A stretch of DNA of 64,000 nt from Thiothrix nivea DSM 5205 (GCF_000260135.1 NZ_JH651384.1:2421693-2485692), one strand, 5' to 3'; counted from the stretch's first letter, positions 16,443 to 27,200 are shown. The notes: a model not told the origin generated them from the sequence alone. Program-made: numbers and translations.

Positions 16443-18470
16443 TTAGTGGGCGTGCGCTGCTTCAGCACCGATACCGGTGTTCTGACGCACGTAGAGTTCA
16501 TCCCACATTTCTTCAGAGCGACGGTCACGGGTGAACAGCGAGAGCAGGATCGTGACCAGGAAGCCCAACGGGATGGAGATCAAACCCGGGTTCTTCAACT
16601 GGAACCAGGGCTTTTCCAGGCCCATCATGCTGGTTTTCTGACCTTCAAATTTCTTCAGGTCGTCTTCCGCAGCCTTGATGGATTTCTCCAGACCGGCGAT
16701 TTCCTTTTTCTTGGCGGTAACAGCCGCTTCATCGGTCAGGCCAGCCAGTTCGCCATTGGCTGTTTCCAGCTTGGCGCGCGCACCCGGTTTGGCGTCCTTG
16801 GCAGGGGAAGCTTTCACTTCCTTCTTGCAGTCAGCGCCAGCAAACAGTTCACACATGAAACCACCTTGTGCCGGGGAAGCTTCCACCGCTTCCTTGGCTG
16901 GCTCGCCCTCCAGTACCTTGTTCGCATCAGCAATCTTGGCCAGCGGGTAAGTCATGTTGGGGGACATCATCACCAGATAGATTGCGGAGAATGCACCCAC
17001 CAGCATCCCGGTAACAATGCCCCAGGTGTTGGCCTTCTTCCAGTACAGGGTCAGGAACACCGCTGGCAGGTTGGAAGACGCCGCCACCGCGAACGCCAGC
17101 GCCACCAGGTGCGCCACGTTTTGCCCCTTGGCCGCGATACCGACGTAAATGGCCAGCGCACCGACGATACCGGTAGCGATACGGGCAGCAGTGATCTGTT
17201 CTTTGGCTGTCGCGTGATCGCCACGGAATACGCCCACATACAGGTCATGAGACATGGCGGAAGCAGAAGCCAGCACCAGACCGGCAACCACCGCTACGAT
17301 AGTGGCAAACGCTACCGCCGCAACGAAGGCCAGGAACAGGTTGCCAAGCATGGACTCAGGGCCGCCACCAACGAACTGTGCCAGTAATGGAGCAGCCATA
17401 TTGCCGCCCTTGTCCAGACCCGCGATAGCCGCAGGGGTTACTTTCATCGCAGCGCCCAAACCCAGGAACAAGGTCAGCACATAGAAACCACCGATGATAC
17501 CCATCGCCCAGATAACGGACTTACGTGCATCCTGCGCAGTCGGTACGGTGAAGAAGCGCATCAGGATGTGCGGCATACCCGCAGTACCCAGCACCAGTGC
17601 CATACCTAAGGAAATCTGGTCAATCGGATTTTTCAGGTACAGCCCCGGTTCCAGGAAGCGTTGACCCAGCTCCGCCGGAGACATGGTGGTAGCTGCATCA
17701 CCAACCAGTTTGGCCACCTGTTTCTGTACATCAGGGTTATCTACTACTGCTTGCAGGAAGCCGGGGAAGGAGAAACCATAATGACCCCAGGTAAACATAA
17801 CCAGCAGGATGGAAGCCGTCACCAGCAGGATCGCCTTGATGATCTGCACCCAGGTGGTTGCTTTCATGCCACCGAAGACCACGTAGGTCAGCATCAGGAT
17901 GCCTACCACAATAACGGAAACTTCATAGTCGATACCGATCAGGGTTTTGACCAGAACGCCACCGCCTACCATCTGAGCCGTAAGGTAGAAAGTGGAAACC
18001 GTAACAGTGGAAATCGCCGCCACGATCTTGGCTGCTTTCGGGTTGTTACGGAACGCCAGAATGTCGCCCAGCGTGTATTTACCGATGTTACGGCAGGGTT
18101 CGGCAATCACCAGCAATACGGTGATATACGCCACCAGCCAGCCCACGGAATACATGAAGCCGTCATAACCGTACAGGGAAATCAGGCCAGCGATGCCCAG
18201 GAAGGAAGCCGCAGACAGGTAGTCACCCGCAATCGCCCAACCGTTCTGCACGCCGGTAACGGAACGCCCGGCAGCGTAGAAGTCGGTCGCGGAATGGGTC
18301 TGTTTGGCCGCGCGGTACGTGACGTACATGGTCAAGCCGATGATGGCACCAAACACCAGGAAGGTCAGCCACTTGAACTCATCCGCCACCGCGCCGCCTT
18401 CCGCCAGCGCGGACTGGCTCGCCAGCAGCGTCGACAGCAAGGCAAAGGAACCCCACAATGTTTTCTTCAT
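16443..18470 (-). CDS. actP: Cation/acetate symporter ActP with extra loop
   Basis: This 675-residue sodium:solute symporter has a signal-like N-terminus (ending SALAEGG) and the ActP stretches FYAAGRSVTGVQNGWAIAGD, YTLGDILAFR and GTAGMPHILMRFFTVP. It would import acetate and other short monocarboxylates with cations across the inner membrane. ActP is normally near 550 residues. Here about 105 extra residues (about 514-619) lie before the last helix: two Cys, Ala/Lys-rich sequence and a predicted coiled coil (KKKEIAGLEKSIKAAEDDLK). The gene is preceded 12 bases upstream by the yjcH-like gene, forming a yjcH-actP operon. Confidence 0.9.
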   Translation of the reverse strand: MKKTLWGSFALLSTLLASQSALAEGGAVADEFKWLTFLVFGAIIGLTMYVTYRAAKQTHSATDFYAAGRSVTGVQNGWAIAGDYLSAASFLGIAGLISLYGYDGFMYSVGWLVAYITVLLVIAEPCRNIGKYTLGDILAFRNNPKAAKIVAAISTVTVSTFYLTAQMVGGGVLVKTLIGIDYEVSVIVVGILMLTYVVFGGMKATTWVQIIKAILLVTASILLVMFTWGHYGFSFPGFLQAVVDNPDVQKQVAKLVGDAATTMSPAELGQRFLEPGLYLKNPIDQISLGMALVLGTAGMPHILMRFFTVPTAQDARKSVIWAMGIIGGFYVLTLFLGLGAAMKVTPAAIAGLDKGGNMAAPLLAQFVGGGPESMLGNLFLAFVAAVAFATIVAVVAGLVLASASAMSHDLYVGVFRGDHATAKEQITAARIATGIVGALAIYVGIAAKGQNVAHLVALAFAVAASSNLPAVFLTLYWKKANTWGIVTGMLVGAFSAIYLVMMSPNMTYPLAKIADANKVLEGEPAKEAVEASPAQGGFMCELFAGADCKKEVKASPAKDAKPGARAKLETANGELAGLTDEAAVTAKKKEIAGLEKSIKAAEDDLKKFEGQKTSMMGLEKPWFQLKNPGLISIPLGFLVTILLSLFTRDRRSEEMWDELYVRQNTGIGAEAAHAH

Positions 18471-18482
18471 GCTCGTTTCCTC

Positions 18483-18788
18483 TTACTTGATGGTTTTGAC
18501 GATTTCAGCCGACATGGCATCGAAATCACGGTTGGCCTTGCGGGTGTAAACGTAGGCAATTGTCCACGCCACCACAAACTCAGACAGGGCGAACAAGATG
18601 CCAAAATTGACCGGCCCCCAGATTTTGGTCTTGAACAAATCCTGATAATAAGCAGCGCCGATCGGCAGCAGGAAATAATACACGACTGAAATGATCATCA
18701 GGCTCCACAGGAAGGTGGTCTTCTTCCGGTGTAACGCCTGAAAGCGCGGGTCGCTATCAATTGCGGCCCAGTTGGGTGTTGATGCCAT
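18483..18788 (-). CDS. yjcH: DUF485 membrane protein (YjcH-like)
   Basis: This 101-residue protein has two membrane helices (SLMIISVVYYFLLPIGA and FGILFALSEFVVAWTIAYVY) and a short basic N-terminus (FQALHRKKTTF). This is the DUF485 pattern always found next to ActP. Its role is presumed to be support of the symporter. It starts the operon and its promoter should lie in 18789-18900. Confidence 0.88.
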   Translation of the reverse strand: MASTPNWAAIDSDPRFQALHRKKTTFLWSLMIISVVYYFLLPIGAAYYQDLFKTKIWGPVNFGILFALSEFVVAWTIAYVYTRKANRDFDAMSAEIVKTIK

Positions 18789-19050
18789 TAAATGACTCCT
18801 CCGTTTGCTGGATAAAACCTCTCGAAAAACTGCTCACCGTGGCGTTGGCAGCGCTAACAATGCGCCCCAGAATCAGTGTTTTTTTGAAATTGTCGACAAT
18901 CTTCTCTTTGCCTGGGCGACATACCCCATCAAACCGGCAAGCTTCATGCCTCGCCAGGGAAACTTGTCGATCATGGCAATCATGTCACCCAGTCCATAAA
19001 AAAGGTGTAAACGCGCTGTAGTAAGCGCGGTAAAAACTGCGGAGGGAATA

Positions 19051-20933
19051 TCAACGGGGTTGCAAGCGGATTTGTGTACCGATTTCCACCACCTGTTCCG
19101 ATGGCAGGTTGAAATAAGTGGCTGTGCTTTCTGACTGGCGCGTCATCCACCCAAACAGCAGGCAACGCCAACGCGGCAGGACACCTTCACAACCGGTAAT
19201 GGAAGTGCGCGCCACAAAAAAGGTGGCGTCGGGCGGGATTTCCAAATGATAACGCACTGTACCACCCAGGGCGGCAGACAAATCCGGCTGCTCGCGGAAG
19301 CCAAACCTTACGGAGACTGTGTAAATGCCTTGCGCCAACCCTACCACATGCAGGCGTTCATCCGCGGGGATGTAAGGCACTTCCTCATTATCAACGTGCA
19401 GGAAAATGACCTGCTGGTGCATCACCTTGTAATGGCGGATGTTGTAAAACAGGCGGCTGGGAACCAGGTTGGGGTTGGAAGCCAGATAAACCGCCGTCCC
19501 CGCCACCCGCTGTACATCCGGTGGGTTGGCCGTGAACTGGCGGATGGTCATGTTGATTTTCTTGCGGTGCTCTGCCACCAGTTCGCTGCCACGTTTCCAG
19601 GTCGTCAGCAGCACGAACACGCCGATCCCGAACAGCACGGGGAACCAACCGCCATGCCCGATCTTGGCAAGGTTGGAAGCGAAAAACATAACCTCAAAAC
19701 CGATACACGCCAGCACCACCCCTATAATCAGCCTGCGCAACCGCTGGTTGGGGCGCGCCTTCGCCACCACGAAAATCAGCAGGCTGGTAATGATCATGGT
19801 GCCGGAAACCGCAATCCCGTAAGCTGCCGCCAGCGCGCCGGAAGAACCAAAGCCCAGCACCAGCAACACCACCCCCAGCAACATCAGCCAGTTGACACTG
19901 GGGACATACACCTGCCCGCGCTCGGTGTCAGAGGTATGGCGGAAGCGGATGCGCGGCAAATAGCCCAAGCGGATGGCCTGCAAGGTGATCGAATATGCCC
20001 CAGTAATGGTTGCCTGGGAAGCAATCACCGTCGCCACCGTTGCCAGCATTACCAGCGGAACTAGGCCAGCTTCAGGAGCCAGCAGGTAAAACGGGTTTGC
20101 CACTGCTTCCGGCTCACGCATGACCAGCGCCCCCTGGCCAAAATAGTTCAGCAACAGCGACGGGCTGACCAGCCCGAACCACGCCAGCCGGATCGGCTTG
20201 GCACCAAAATGCCCCATGTCGGCATACAGCGCCTCGCCCCCGGTCAGGGCCAGGAACACTGCGGACAGTAAGATGAAAGCGGCGACCGGGTGGTGCAGGG
20301 TAAATTCCAGCGCATACCAGGGGTTAAGCGCCTGTAACACCCCCGTGTCTGGACGATGTTAACCACCCCCAACGTACCCAGGGCCACAAACCACAGCAAG
20401 GTCAGCGGCCCAAACAACCTGCCGACCTGGGCTGTGCCAAATGACTGGATCAGGAACAAACTGATGAGGATCGCAAGCGTGATGGGAATAACCAGATGAT
20501 CAAGGTGTGGGGCCGCCACTTCCATCCCCTCCACTGCTGACAGCACCGAAATCGCCGGGGTGATCATGGCATCGCCGTAAAACAGCGCGGCGGCGAACAC
20601 GCCGATGACGGCGACCACTTTCGACCATTGCGGCAGGGTGCGGCGGGTGTGGCGGTGCGCCAATGCCTGCAAGGCCAGCACCCCGCCTTCGCCCTTGTTG
20701 TCGAAGCGCAGCACCAGCCACACATACTTGATGGAAACAATCAGCGTCACCGCCCAGAACAGCGCCGACAACGCCGCCAATACATTGGCATGGGTAGGAA
20801 GCAGGCCGTGGACTGGGGCAAAAGCTTCCTTGAAAGCATACAGCGGGCTGGTGCCGATGTCGCCATAAACAACGCCAAGCGCGCCCAGGGTCAGCGCGCC
20901 GAGTTTTTTCCGTGAGGCATGGCTGGTTTGCAT
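19051..20933 (-). pseudogene. kup: Kup potassium transporter with one frameshift
   Basis: The two halves match the Kup/HAK family: GALGVVYGDIGTSPLYAFKE and ALFYGDAMITPAISVLSAVEG in the first, then LTGGEALYADMGHFG and FYNIRHYKVMHQQVIF in the second. Kup takes up K+ with H+. The first frame ends with nonsense after VNIVQT. One extra base near 20341-20346, at a run of five C, would give IVQTPGVLQALNPWYALEF and a normal protein of about 627 residues. The start at 20933 (MQTSHASRKK) is preferred over an upstream in-frame start. This is either a recent inactivation or an assembly indel. Confidence 0.85.
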
Positions 20934-21116
20934 GGGAATAGGATAGGCAGATTTACGCTTGTCCGCACCCAAATGGGCGTTGCCGTGGATAGGGAAGCTT
21001 CCGGCTCCGGTAGACAGTCTGGGAAAACTGCTTTTCATGACACTTGATCCATTGAAGGTACGCCCGGATTTTGGTCCTATACATATAAAAATACTGTAAA
21101 GAAGAACCCACGCCGG

Positions 21117-22046
21117 TCAGGCCAGATGCAAGCCAGCCAGCACCACCAGCCAAGCAGACAGGTGCAGGAACGCCGCCCAGCGGTAATGCCGCGCCAATTC
21201 ATCCGGGGGAATATTGGTGATCAGGAACAACTGCCCAGCCCGCGCGCCATCCATCACGTGCGTGGCGGGCGTGCGTTGCTGCTCGCGGATGTCATCCGCC
21301 ACCCAGCGTTCCGCTGCTTGCCGCACTTGCTGCCATTCGTCCGCATCAATCTGGCCGTTGCCATTGGCGTCGAAGTTTTGCAGCAATTGCTGGCGGTCAT
21401 GTTTCCAGTTTGCCAGCACGGTTGCCAACCGTTCGCGCCGGTCAACCACCTGGCTGTCAACACGCTGGGTGCGCAGCTCGCCTAATACGTACAGGGTCTG
21501 GCCGGGGTAGATGGCTTTTAGCCAGGAAAAATGCGTGTCGCCGGGGCGGGTGACGATTTCGGCCTGGCGCGGGTACAGCAGGCAACGGCCTTGCCCATCA
21601 TCCAGCACAAACGGCTCGTCTTCCACATAACCCGGTAGCCATACCGTGACCGGCAAGTGTGGCAAGCCACGGGAGGCTTCACCCTCCGGCAGCGCCGCCA
21701 CGCCTTGCAGTTCCACATAGCCTTGTGCCCCGCTGCTGAGGCTGGAGGTGGGCGTATCGACAATCAGGCGGTAGCGGCGGAACAGGCCAAGGGCAAACAA
21801 CAGGCTGAGGGTAGCAGACAGCAGCAGCCAGGGTTCCCCAGCAGAGCGGTACAACCAGTAAACAAAGCCAACCCATGCCACGGCGAAACCCGGTGCGGCA
21901 GCCAAGTTCATGACCCCACCCCGGCGCACGACCGCCAGGCGCTGGTTATCCATCACCTGATACCAGTCCAGCCCGTCGCGGTCACGCTGTGGCTGGCTGA
22001 CGGTCAGGCTCAGCTCAGGAAGTAAAGTGCGCAGCCACATCCACAT
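21117..22046 (-). CDS. GIDE-domain membrane protein
   Basis: This protein of about 309 residues has two helices near residues 50-95, a middle GIDE-like region (RLIVDTPTSSLSSGAQGYVELQG, DDGQGRCLLYPRQAEI) and a C-terminal helix (AAFLHLSAWLVVLAGLHL). It contains an EF-hand-like loop, DANGNGQIDADEW. GIDE-domain proteins are habitually encoded next to LemA, as here (32-bp overlap), and are thought to act at the membrane; their activity in bacteria is unproven. The upstream start at 22067 is possible but less likely. Confidence 0.72.
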   Translation of the reverse strand: MWMWLRTLLPELSLTVSQPQRDRDGLDWYQVMDNQRLAVVRRGGVMNLAAAPGFAVAWVGFVYWLYRSAGEPWLLLSATLSLLFALGLFRRYRLIVDTPTSSLSSGAQGYVELQGVAALPEGEASRGLPHLPVTVWLPGYVEDEPFVLDDGQGRCLLYPRQAEIVTRPGDTHFSWLKAIYPGQTLYVLGELRTQRVDSQVVDRRERLATVLANWKHDRQQLLQNFDANGNGQIDADEWQQVRQAAERWVADDIREQQRTPATHVMDGARAGQLFLITNIPPDELARHYRWAAFLHLSAWLVVLAGLHLA

Positions 22047-22590
22047 CACGGGTTTCCTCGGCAGCAAAGCTCATCAGGCGGAAACGCTTGAAACTGAACG
22101 CCTTGGCGATGACCACATCGGGGAACTGTTCGATGCGGGTATTGTTGATGGCGGCAGAGTCGTTATAGAACTCGCGCCGGTCGGCAATACTGTCTTCCAG
22201 CCCGGTAATACGTTCGCGCAGGTGCTGGAAAGAATCACTGGCTTTCAGTTCAGGGTAGGCTTCCGCCACTGCAAACAGGTTGCCGAGGCCGATGCGCAGT
22301 TCCCGTTCCGCCGTACCCAACGCCCCCATATTACCGGTTTCCAGCGCGGTGGAAATGCGGCTGCGGGCTTCCATCACCTTTTGCAGGGTGGCTTGTTCGT
22401 ATTGCATGTGCTGCTTGCACACCGCCACCAGCTTGGGCAGTTCAGCGTTGCGCTGCTTGAGTAATACATCGGTGTTGCTCCAGGCTTTTTCGGTATTGTT
22501 TTTCAGCACGACCAACTGGTTGTAGAGCAAGATGCCCCACAGCAACAGGCCGCCGAGCAGGGAAAGGAAGATCAGGATTCCGGTATTCAT
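22015..22590 (-). CDS. lemA: LemA family protein
   Basis: This 191-residue protein has one N-terminal membrane helix (IFLSLLGGLLLWGILLYNQL). A long helical LemA domain follows: KAWSNTDVLLKQRNAELPKL, AYPELKASDSFQHLRERITGLE and ADRREFYNDSAAINN. The family is widely conserved, with an extracytoplasmic helical bundle of unknown role. The 3' end overlaps the GIDE gene, suggesting translational coupling. Confidence 0.92.
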   Translation of the reverse strand: MNTGILIFLSLLGGLLLWGILLYNQLVVLKNNTEKAWSNTDVLLKQRNAELPKLVAVCKQHMQYEQATLQKVMEARSRISTALETGNMGALGTAERELRIGLGNLFAVAEAYPELKASDSFQHLRERITGLEDSIADRREFYNDSAAINNTRIEQFPDVVIAKAFSFKRFRLMSFAAEETRDVDVAAHFTS

Positions 22591-22706
22591 GGCTTTATTG
22601 TTATCAAGGGTTTGCTTGGGGTGAATTACAGTCTAGCAGCTAGCAGGGGCAAGGCCAAAGTGGTATAGATAAGCGGTTATCACCACAGAAAAACGAGGAG
22701 GATGGT

Positions 22707-23258
22707 ATGCGTACCCTGTTGAAATTCTGGCTGGCGCTGCTGTGCCTGTTGCCGTTTGCTGTGCTTGCCGACGGCAACGCCAACAACTTCCCCGCCCAGC
22801 AAACCTTCGCCGGGCAAGCCCTGACCCTGAATGGCAAGGGCATCCGCACCAAGCTGATGTTCAACCTCTACACCGCTGGTTTGTATTTGCAGGGAAAAAG
22901 CACCGATGCAGCCGCCATCCTCGTTGCCGACCAACCGATGGCGATGCGGCTGGAAATCACTTCCGGCATGATCACCAGCGACAAGATGGAAGAAGCGGTG
23001 CGCGAAGGCTTCAAGAAATCCACTTCCGACCCACACATCCAGCCGCGTATTGAACAACTGATCGCCGTGTTCAAAGCAGAAATCAAGGAGAGGGATGTTT
23101 ACGATTTCGTCTATAACCCCTCCAGCACCATCATTATCAAGAACGGCAAGCAGACAGCGACCATTGCGGGAGCCGACTTCAAGCAGGCATTTCTCGGTAT
23201 CTGGCTGGGGGATAACCCAGTACAGGCCAGTTTGAAGAAGGCATTGCTGGGGCAGTAG
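22707..23258 (+). CDS. Chalcone isomerase-like periplasmic protein
   Basis: This 183-residue protein has a signal peptide (FWLALLCLLPFAVLADG) and the chalcone-isomerase-like fold signature: GKGIRTKLMFNLYTAGLYLQGK and an ending with FLGIWLGDNPVQASLKKALLG. Bacterial members bind small hydrophobic ligands and are not flavonoid enzymes. An AGGAGG ribosome-binding site lies just upstream of the ATG. The EamA transporter gene follows on the same strand 30 bases later. Confidence 0.85.
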   Translation: MRTLLKFWLALLCLLPFAVLADGNANNFPAQQTFAGQALTLNGKGIRTKLMFNLYTAGLYLQGKSTDAAAILVADQPMAMRLEITSGMITSDKMEEAVREGFKKSTSDPHIQPRIEQLIAVFKAEIKERDVYDFVYNPSSTIIIKNGKQTATIAGADFKQAFLGIWLGDNPVQASLKKALLGQ

Positions 23259-23288
23259 GCGGCGTTTCCATCACGACCCAAAGCAAAC

Positions 23289-24176
23289 TTGAAAATTAAC
23301 CCCGGCCTGCTTGCCATCCTCCTGACCGTTGCCGCTTCGTCGATACTGGCGGGTATGGATTCGCTGGGGAAAATCCTGATGCGCGATTTTTCAACCTTTC
23401 AGGTGACCTGGGCGCGTTTCCTGTTCCACAGCATCCTGGTGGCGCTGGTTTTCTGGTGGCAAGGCCAGCGGGATTTCGTGCACACCCGCGCGCCCAAAAC
23501 CCAGCTGTTGCGCGGCCTGTGCATGGTCGGCGTCAATACCTCACTGTACATGGCCATCAAGACCGTCAGCCTGGCCGAGGCAACTGCCCTGATGTACCTT
23601 TCACCGGTGCTGGTCACCTTGCTGGCGGGTGTGTTGCTGGGGGAAAAGGTCATGCCACGCCATCTGGCCGCAGTAGCTGCCGGTTTCAGCGGGGTGCTGG
23701 TTATCATCCGCCCCGGTTTCCAGAGCTTTGAACCGGCGCTGCTGCTGGCGTTTTTCGCCTCATTCCTGCTGGCGCTCTATTTTCTGCTGACCCGTAAGGT
23801 TGCCCTTGTCGATAACCACCGGACTTCGCTGTTTTATACATCGATCGTTGGGGCGGTGGTGCTGAGCTGCATCGTTCACTGGTGGTGGAAAACGCCAGAA
23901 CCGTGGCAGTGGCTGCTGCTGGCTTGCATGGGGATGCTCGGCGCCAGCGGGCATTTCCTGCTGATCAAGGCTTACAGCCTGCTGCCCGCGTCAGAACTTT
24001 CGCCGTGGCTGAATGCGCAGGTGGTGGCTGCCACGCTGTTCAGTGTGTTCCTGTTCCATGATGTGCTGGGATGGAATTTCTTTGTGGGAACTGGGCTGAT
24101 CGTGGGGGCGGGTATGTTGCTGTGGCTGCACAACCGGCGGATGATTCGAAAACTGGATGATGAGTGCCGCGCGTAA
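23289..24176 (+). CDS. EamA/DMT-family transporter
   Basis: This 295-residue protein has ten predicted membrane helices in two EamA repeats (first about residues 8-140, second about 150-285). Typical motifs are WARFLFHS, EATALMYLSPVLVTLLAGVLLGEK and LLIKAYSLLPASELSPW. It should export a small metabolite; the substrate cannot be told. The start is a TTG at 23289 in the sequence as given; no better ATG lies upstream in frame. Confidence 0.88.
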   Translation: MKINPGLLAILLTVAASSILAGMDSLGKILMRDFSTFQVTWARFLFHSILVALVFWWQGQRDFVHTRAPKTQLLRGLCMVGVNTSLYMAIKTVSLAEATALMYLSPVLVTLLAGVLLGEKVMPRHLAAVAAGFSGVLVIIRPGFQSFEPALLLAFFASFLLALYFLLTRKVALVDNHRTSLFYTSIVGAVVLSCIVHWWWKTPEPWQWLLLACMGMLGASGHFLLIKAYSLLPASELSPWLNAQVVAATLFSVFLFHDVLGWNFFVGTGLIVGAGMLLWLHNRRMIRKLDDECRA

Positions 24177-24248
24177 ACAAAACGAGCGTTCAGTCCCATC
24201 AACAAACCTTTGCTATACTGTTGAAAACCTCAGCGCAAAGGGCTTGTT

Positions 24249-27200
24249 ATGAGCGCAGATTCCCGTCATGTTTTTATTTCGCACTCTGCTGCCGATGATG
24301 CATTCGTCCAGGCATTGTGTGAAAAGCTGGAACTCCACCATCTCAATATTTGGGTCGATTCACGTAATTTACGTGGTGGCGACAAACTTTGGCCTGAGGT
24401 TGCAGAAGCCATCCGTACTGCCCGCTATGTAGTGATGGTGATCAGCGCCAATACGGTCAATTCATCGTGGGTACGCAAGGAAGTTCGTCTGGCAGAGCAG
24501 GAAGGGATAACGGTCATCCCACTATTATTGCCCGGTATTCTGCCTGCTGCTTTGGGCATGTGGTTTGACGAAGAACCAGCAGGTGAAAAAATCGAGCTGG
24601 ATATTGGCTCGTTGCAGGAAGCCATGCCGCGCATCCTCGCCGCCCTTGGCGAACGCCTGCCCGACGATCTGCCGCCAAAGCAGGAAATTGCCAACAAACC
24701 CATCGCCGAACTGCTGCTGGAACTCTCAGAACCCACCTTCACCCGCGATGCTAACGGCGCGGAACAACTCAGCGCCCGCGCAGTATTAACCTACATTCCC
24801 ACCGATGTCAGCAAGGAACGCCCGGTGGAAAGCCGCCCGTTCCGTTTCACCGCGCCCATCGGCCAGATTGAGCAGGACGAACTGCGCTGGTATCTGGAGG
24901 AATATTACCGCTGGCCAGTCGGCCTGTTCCGCGAACGGGCGGAGCGCACCGAGGCGCAATTGCCGGAATGGGGTAAAGCCCTGTTCGCCGACAGTCTGGG
25001 GCAAGCCGTCTGCCGCGAACCGCTGAGCGCATGGCAACAAGTGCGCGGCGAAGTTGAGCGGCGCTTTTCGGTACAAGTCGACGCCAGCATCCTGGAAACC
25101 GGTGAGGACGCGCAAGCCAACGCCAACGAAGCCGCCAGTCACCTGCAAAGCCTGCCGTGGGAATTGCTGCGCGATGACGCTTACCTCTGCGACGGGGCGA
25201 ATCCGGTGCGCATTCGCCGCCGCCTGCCGAATTTCAAACAGCAACCGCCCAGCATTACCGAACTGCCGATCCGCATCCTGCTGCTGAGTCCGCGCCCGGA
25301 GGAACCCGGCGTTGGTTACATCGACCATCGCGCCAGCGCCTTGCCGCTGGTGCAGGCGGTGGAAAGCCTGGGCGATCTGGTGCAACTGACGGTGCTGAGT
25401 CCGCCGACGCTGGCGGCGCTGGAGCAGGAGCTGCACCGCGCCCGTGATGCGGGCATGGCTTACGACGTGCTGCATTTTGACGGGCATGGCGTGTACGACC
25501 AACAGTACGGGCTGGGGGCGCTGTGTTTCGAGAATCCGAATGACGCCAACCAATTGGAAGCGCGGCGCAATGAGCTGGTGCACGCCGACAAGCTGGCCAA
25601 ACTGCTGAAGGATTTCCGCATTCCGCTGGTGTTTCTGGAAGCCTGCCAGACCGCGCAGGCCGAAGCCGACCCGAATGCCTCGGTCGCGGCCAGCCTGCTG
25701 GAGGAAGGCGTGACCTCGGTGGTCGCCATGACCCACAGCGTGTTGGTGGAAACCGCGCGGCGTTTCGTCACCGCGTTCTATCAGGCGCTGGCGCAGGGGC
25801 AGCGGGTCGGCGCGGCGATGCTGGCGGGGCAAAAGACGCTGCTGCGCAACACCTACCGCCTGCCGATTCCCGGCGCGGGCGACCTGCATTTGCAGGACTG
25901 GTTTGTGCCGATCCTGTATCAGGAGCAGCACGACCCGCAGTTGTTCACGTGGCTGCCCTCCGCGACTGCGCAAGCCATGCAGGCGCGGCAACAGCAAACC
26001 CGACTGGGCAGGCTGCCAGAGCCGCCAGGCCATACCTTCATCGGGCGCAGCCGTGAGCTGCTGAAAGCCGAGCGTTTGCTGGAACAGCAACCCTACGCCG
26101 TGATTCGCGGTCAGGGTGGGCAGGGCAAGACCACGCTGGCGGTGGAACTGGCGCGTTGGCTGGTGCGCAGTCGCCGGTTTGACCGTGCCGCGTTTGTCAG
26201 TGTCGAACAATACACGCATGACCGTGCGGTGCTGGATGTGCTGGGCAAACAGTTGGTGCATGAACATTTCAGTGTGGCTGAACACGGCGACGATAAGGCT
26301 TTGCAACTGGTGCAGCGGGAACTGGAAAACAGCCACACGCTGGTTGTGGTCGATAATATGGAATCGTTGCTGGCGGATGCGACCAATTCGCAACCGGTGT
26401 TGCAGCTTCTGGCGAAGCTGGGGAACCCTCACCCCAACCCCTCTCCCCGAGGGAGAGGGGCTAACGCGGACTCTGGCTCCCCCTCTACCGCTTGGCGGGA
26501 GAGGGGGCTGGGGGGTGAGGGTCTTCGCCTCCTCTTCACCACCCGTGAGTCGTTGCCGGAGCCATTCCACCACAAAGCCCGCGAAATCGAACTCGGCGCA
26601 TTGAGCCTGGGCGACGCCAAGGCGCTGGTGATGCAGGTGATGAATAACGAAGGGCTGAGCCTGCGCCATGATGATCAGGGCAATACGCCGCAGGAAGTGG
26701 ATGCTCTGGTGGAAGCGGTAAAAGGCCATGCGCGGGCGCTGGTGCTGCTGGCGCGGGAACTGGCGCAGCGCGGGGTGACGGCCACCACCGCGAATGTGCG
26801 GGCGATCATGCAGGAGCTGGAACAACGCCATCCGGGGCAGCGCGAACTATCGCTGTTCGCCAGCGTGGAACTCTCCCTGCGGCGGCTGTCGCCGGACGTG
26901 CGCGAGCAGATTGCCGGGCTGGCCGTGTTTGAGGATGGAGGGCACTGGATAAGTCTTCAAGATGTAATGGGACTTGATGAAAAACAATTTTTCACTATTA
27001 CTGGCTCTCTAATAGATGTTGGCTTAATTAAAATTGAAGGAGAGCATGGGTATATTAAGTTTGATCCTGCTTTGACGCCATACTTGGATTTAAAATCAGA
27101 CGTTAAAACTCGACAAAAGTACCAGGATCGTTGGCTGAATACCATGGGTGTCTTTGTGGACTTTCTGTACGAACAACACTTTCAAGACAGTAGACTGCAA

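Noticed and set aside
24786-26831. 681-codon open frame on the minus strand
   Set aside because: It lies antisense to the TIR-CHAT-STAND gene, is rich in Gln, His and Arg from GC-rich codon shadows, and has no domain motifs.
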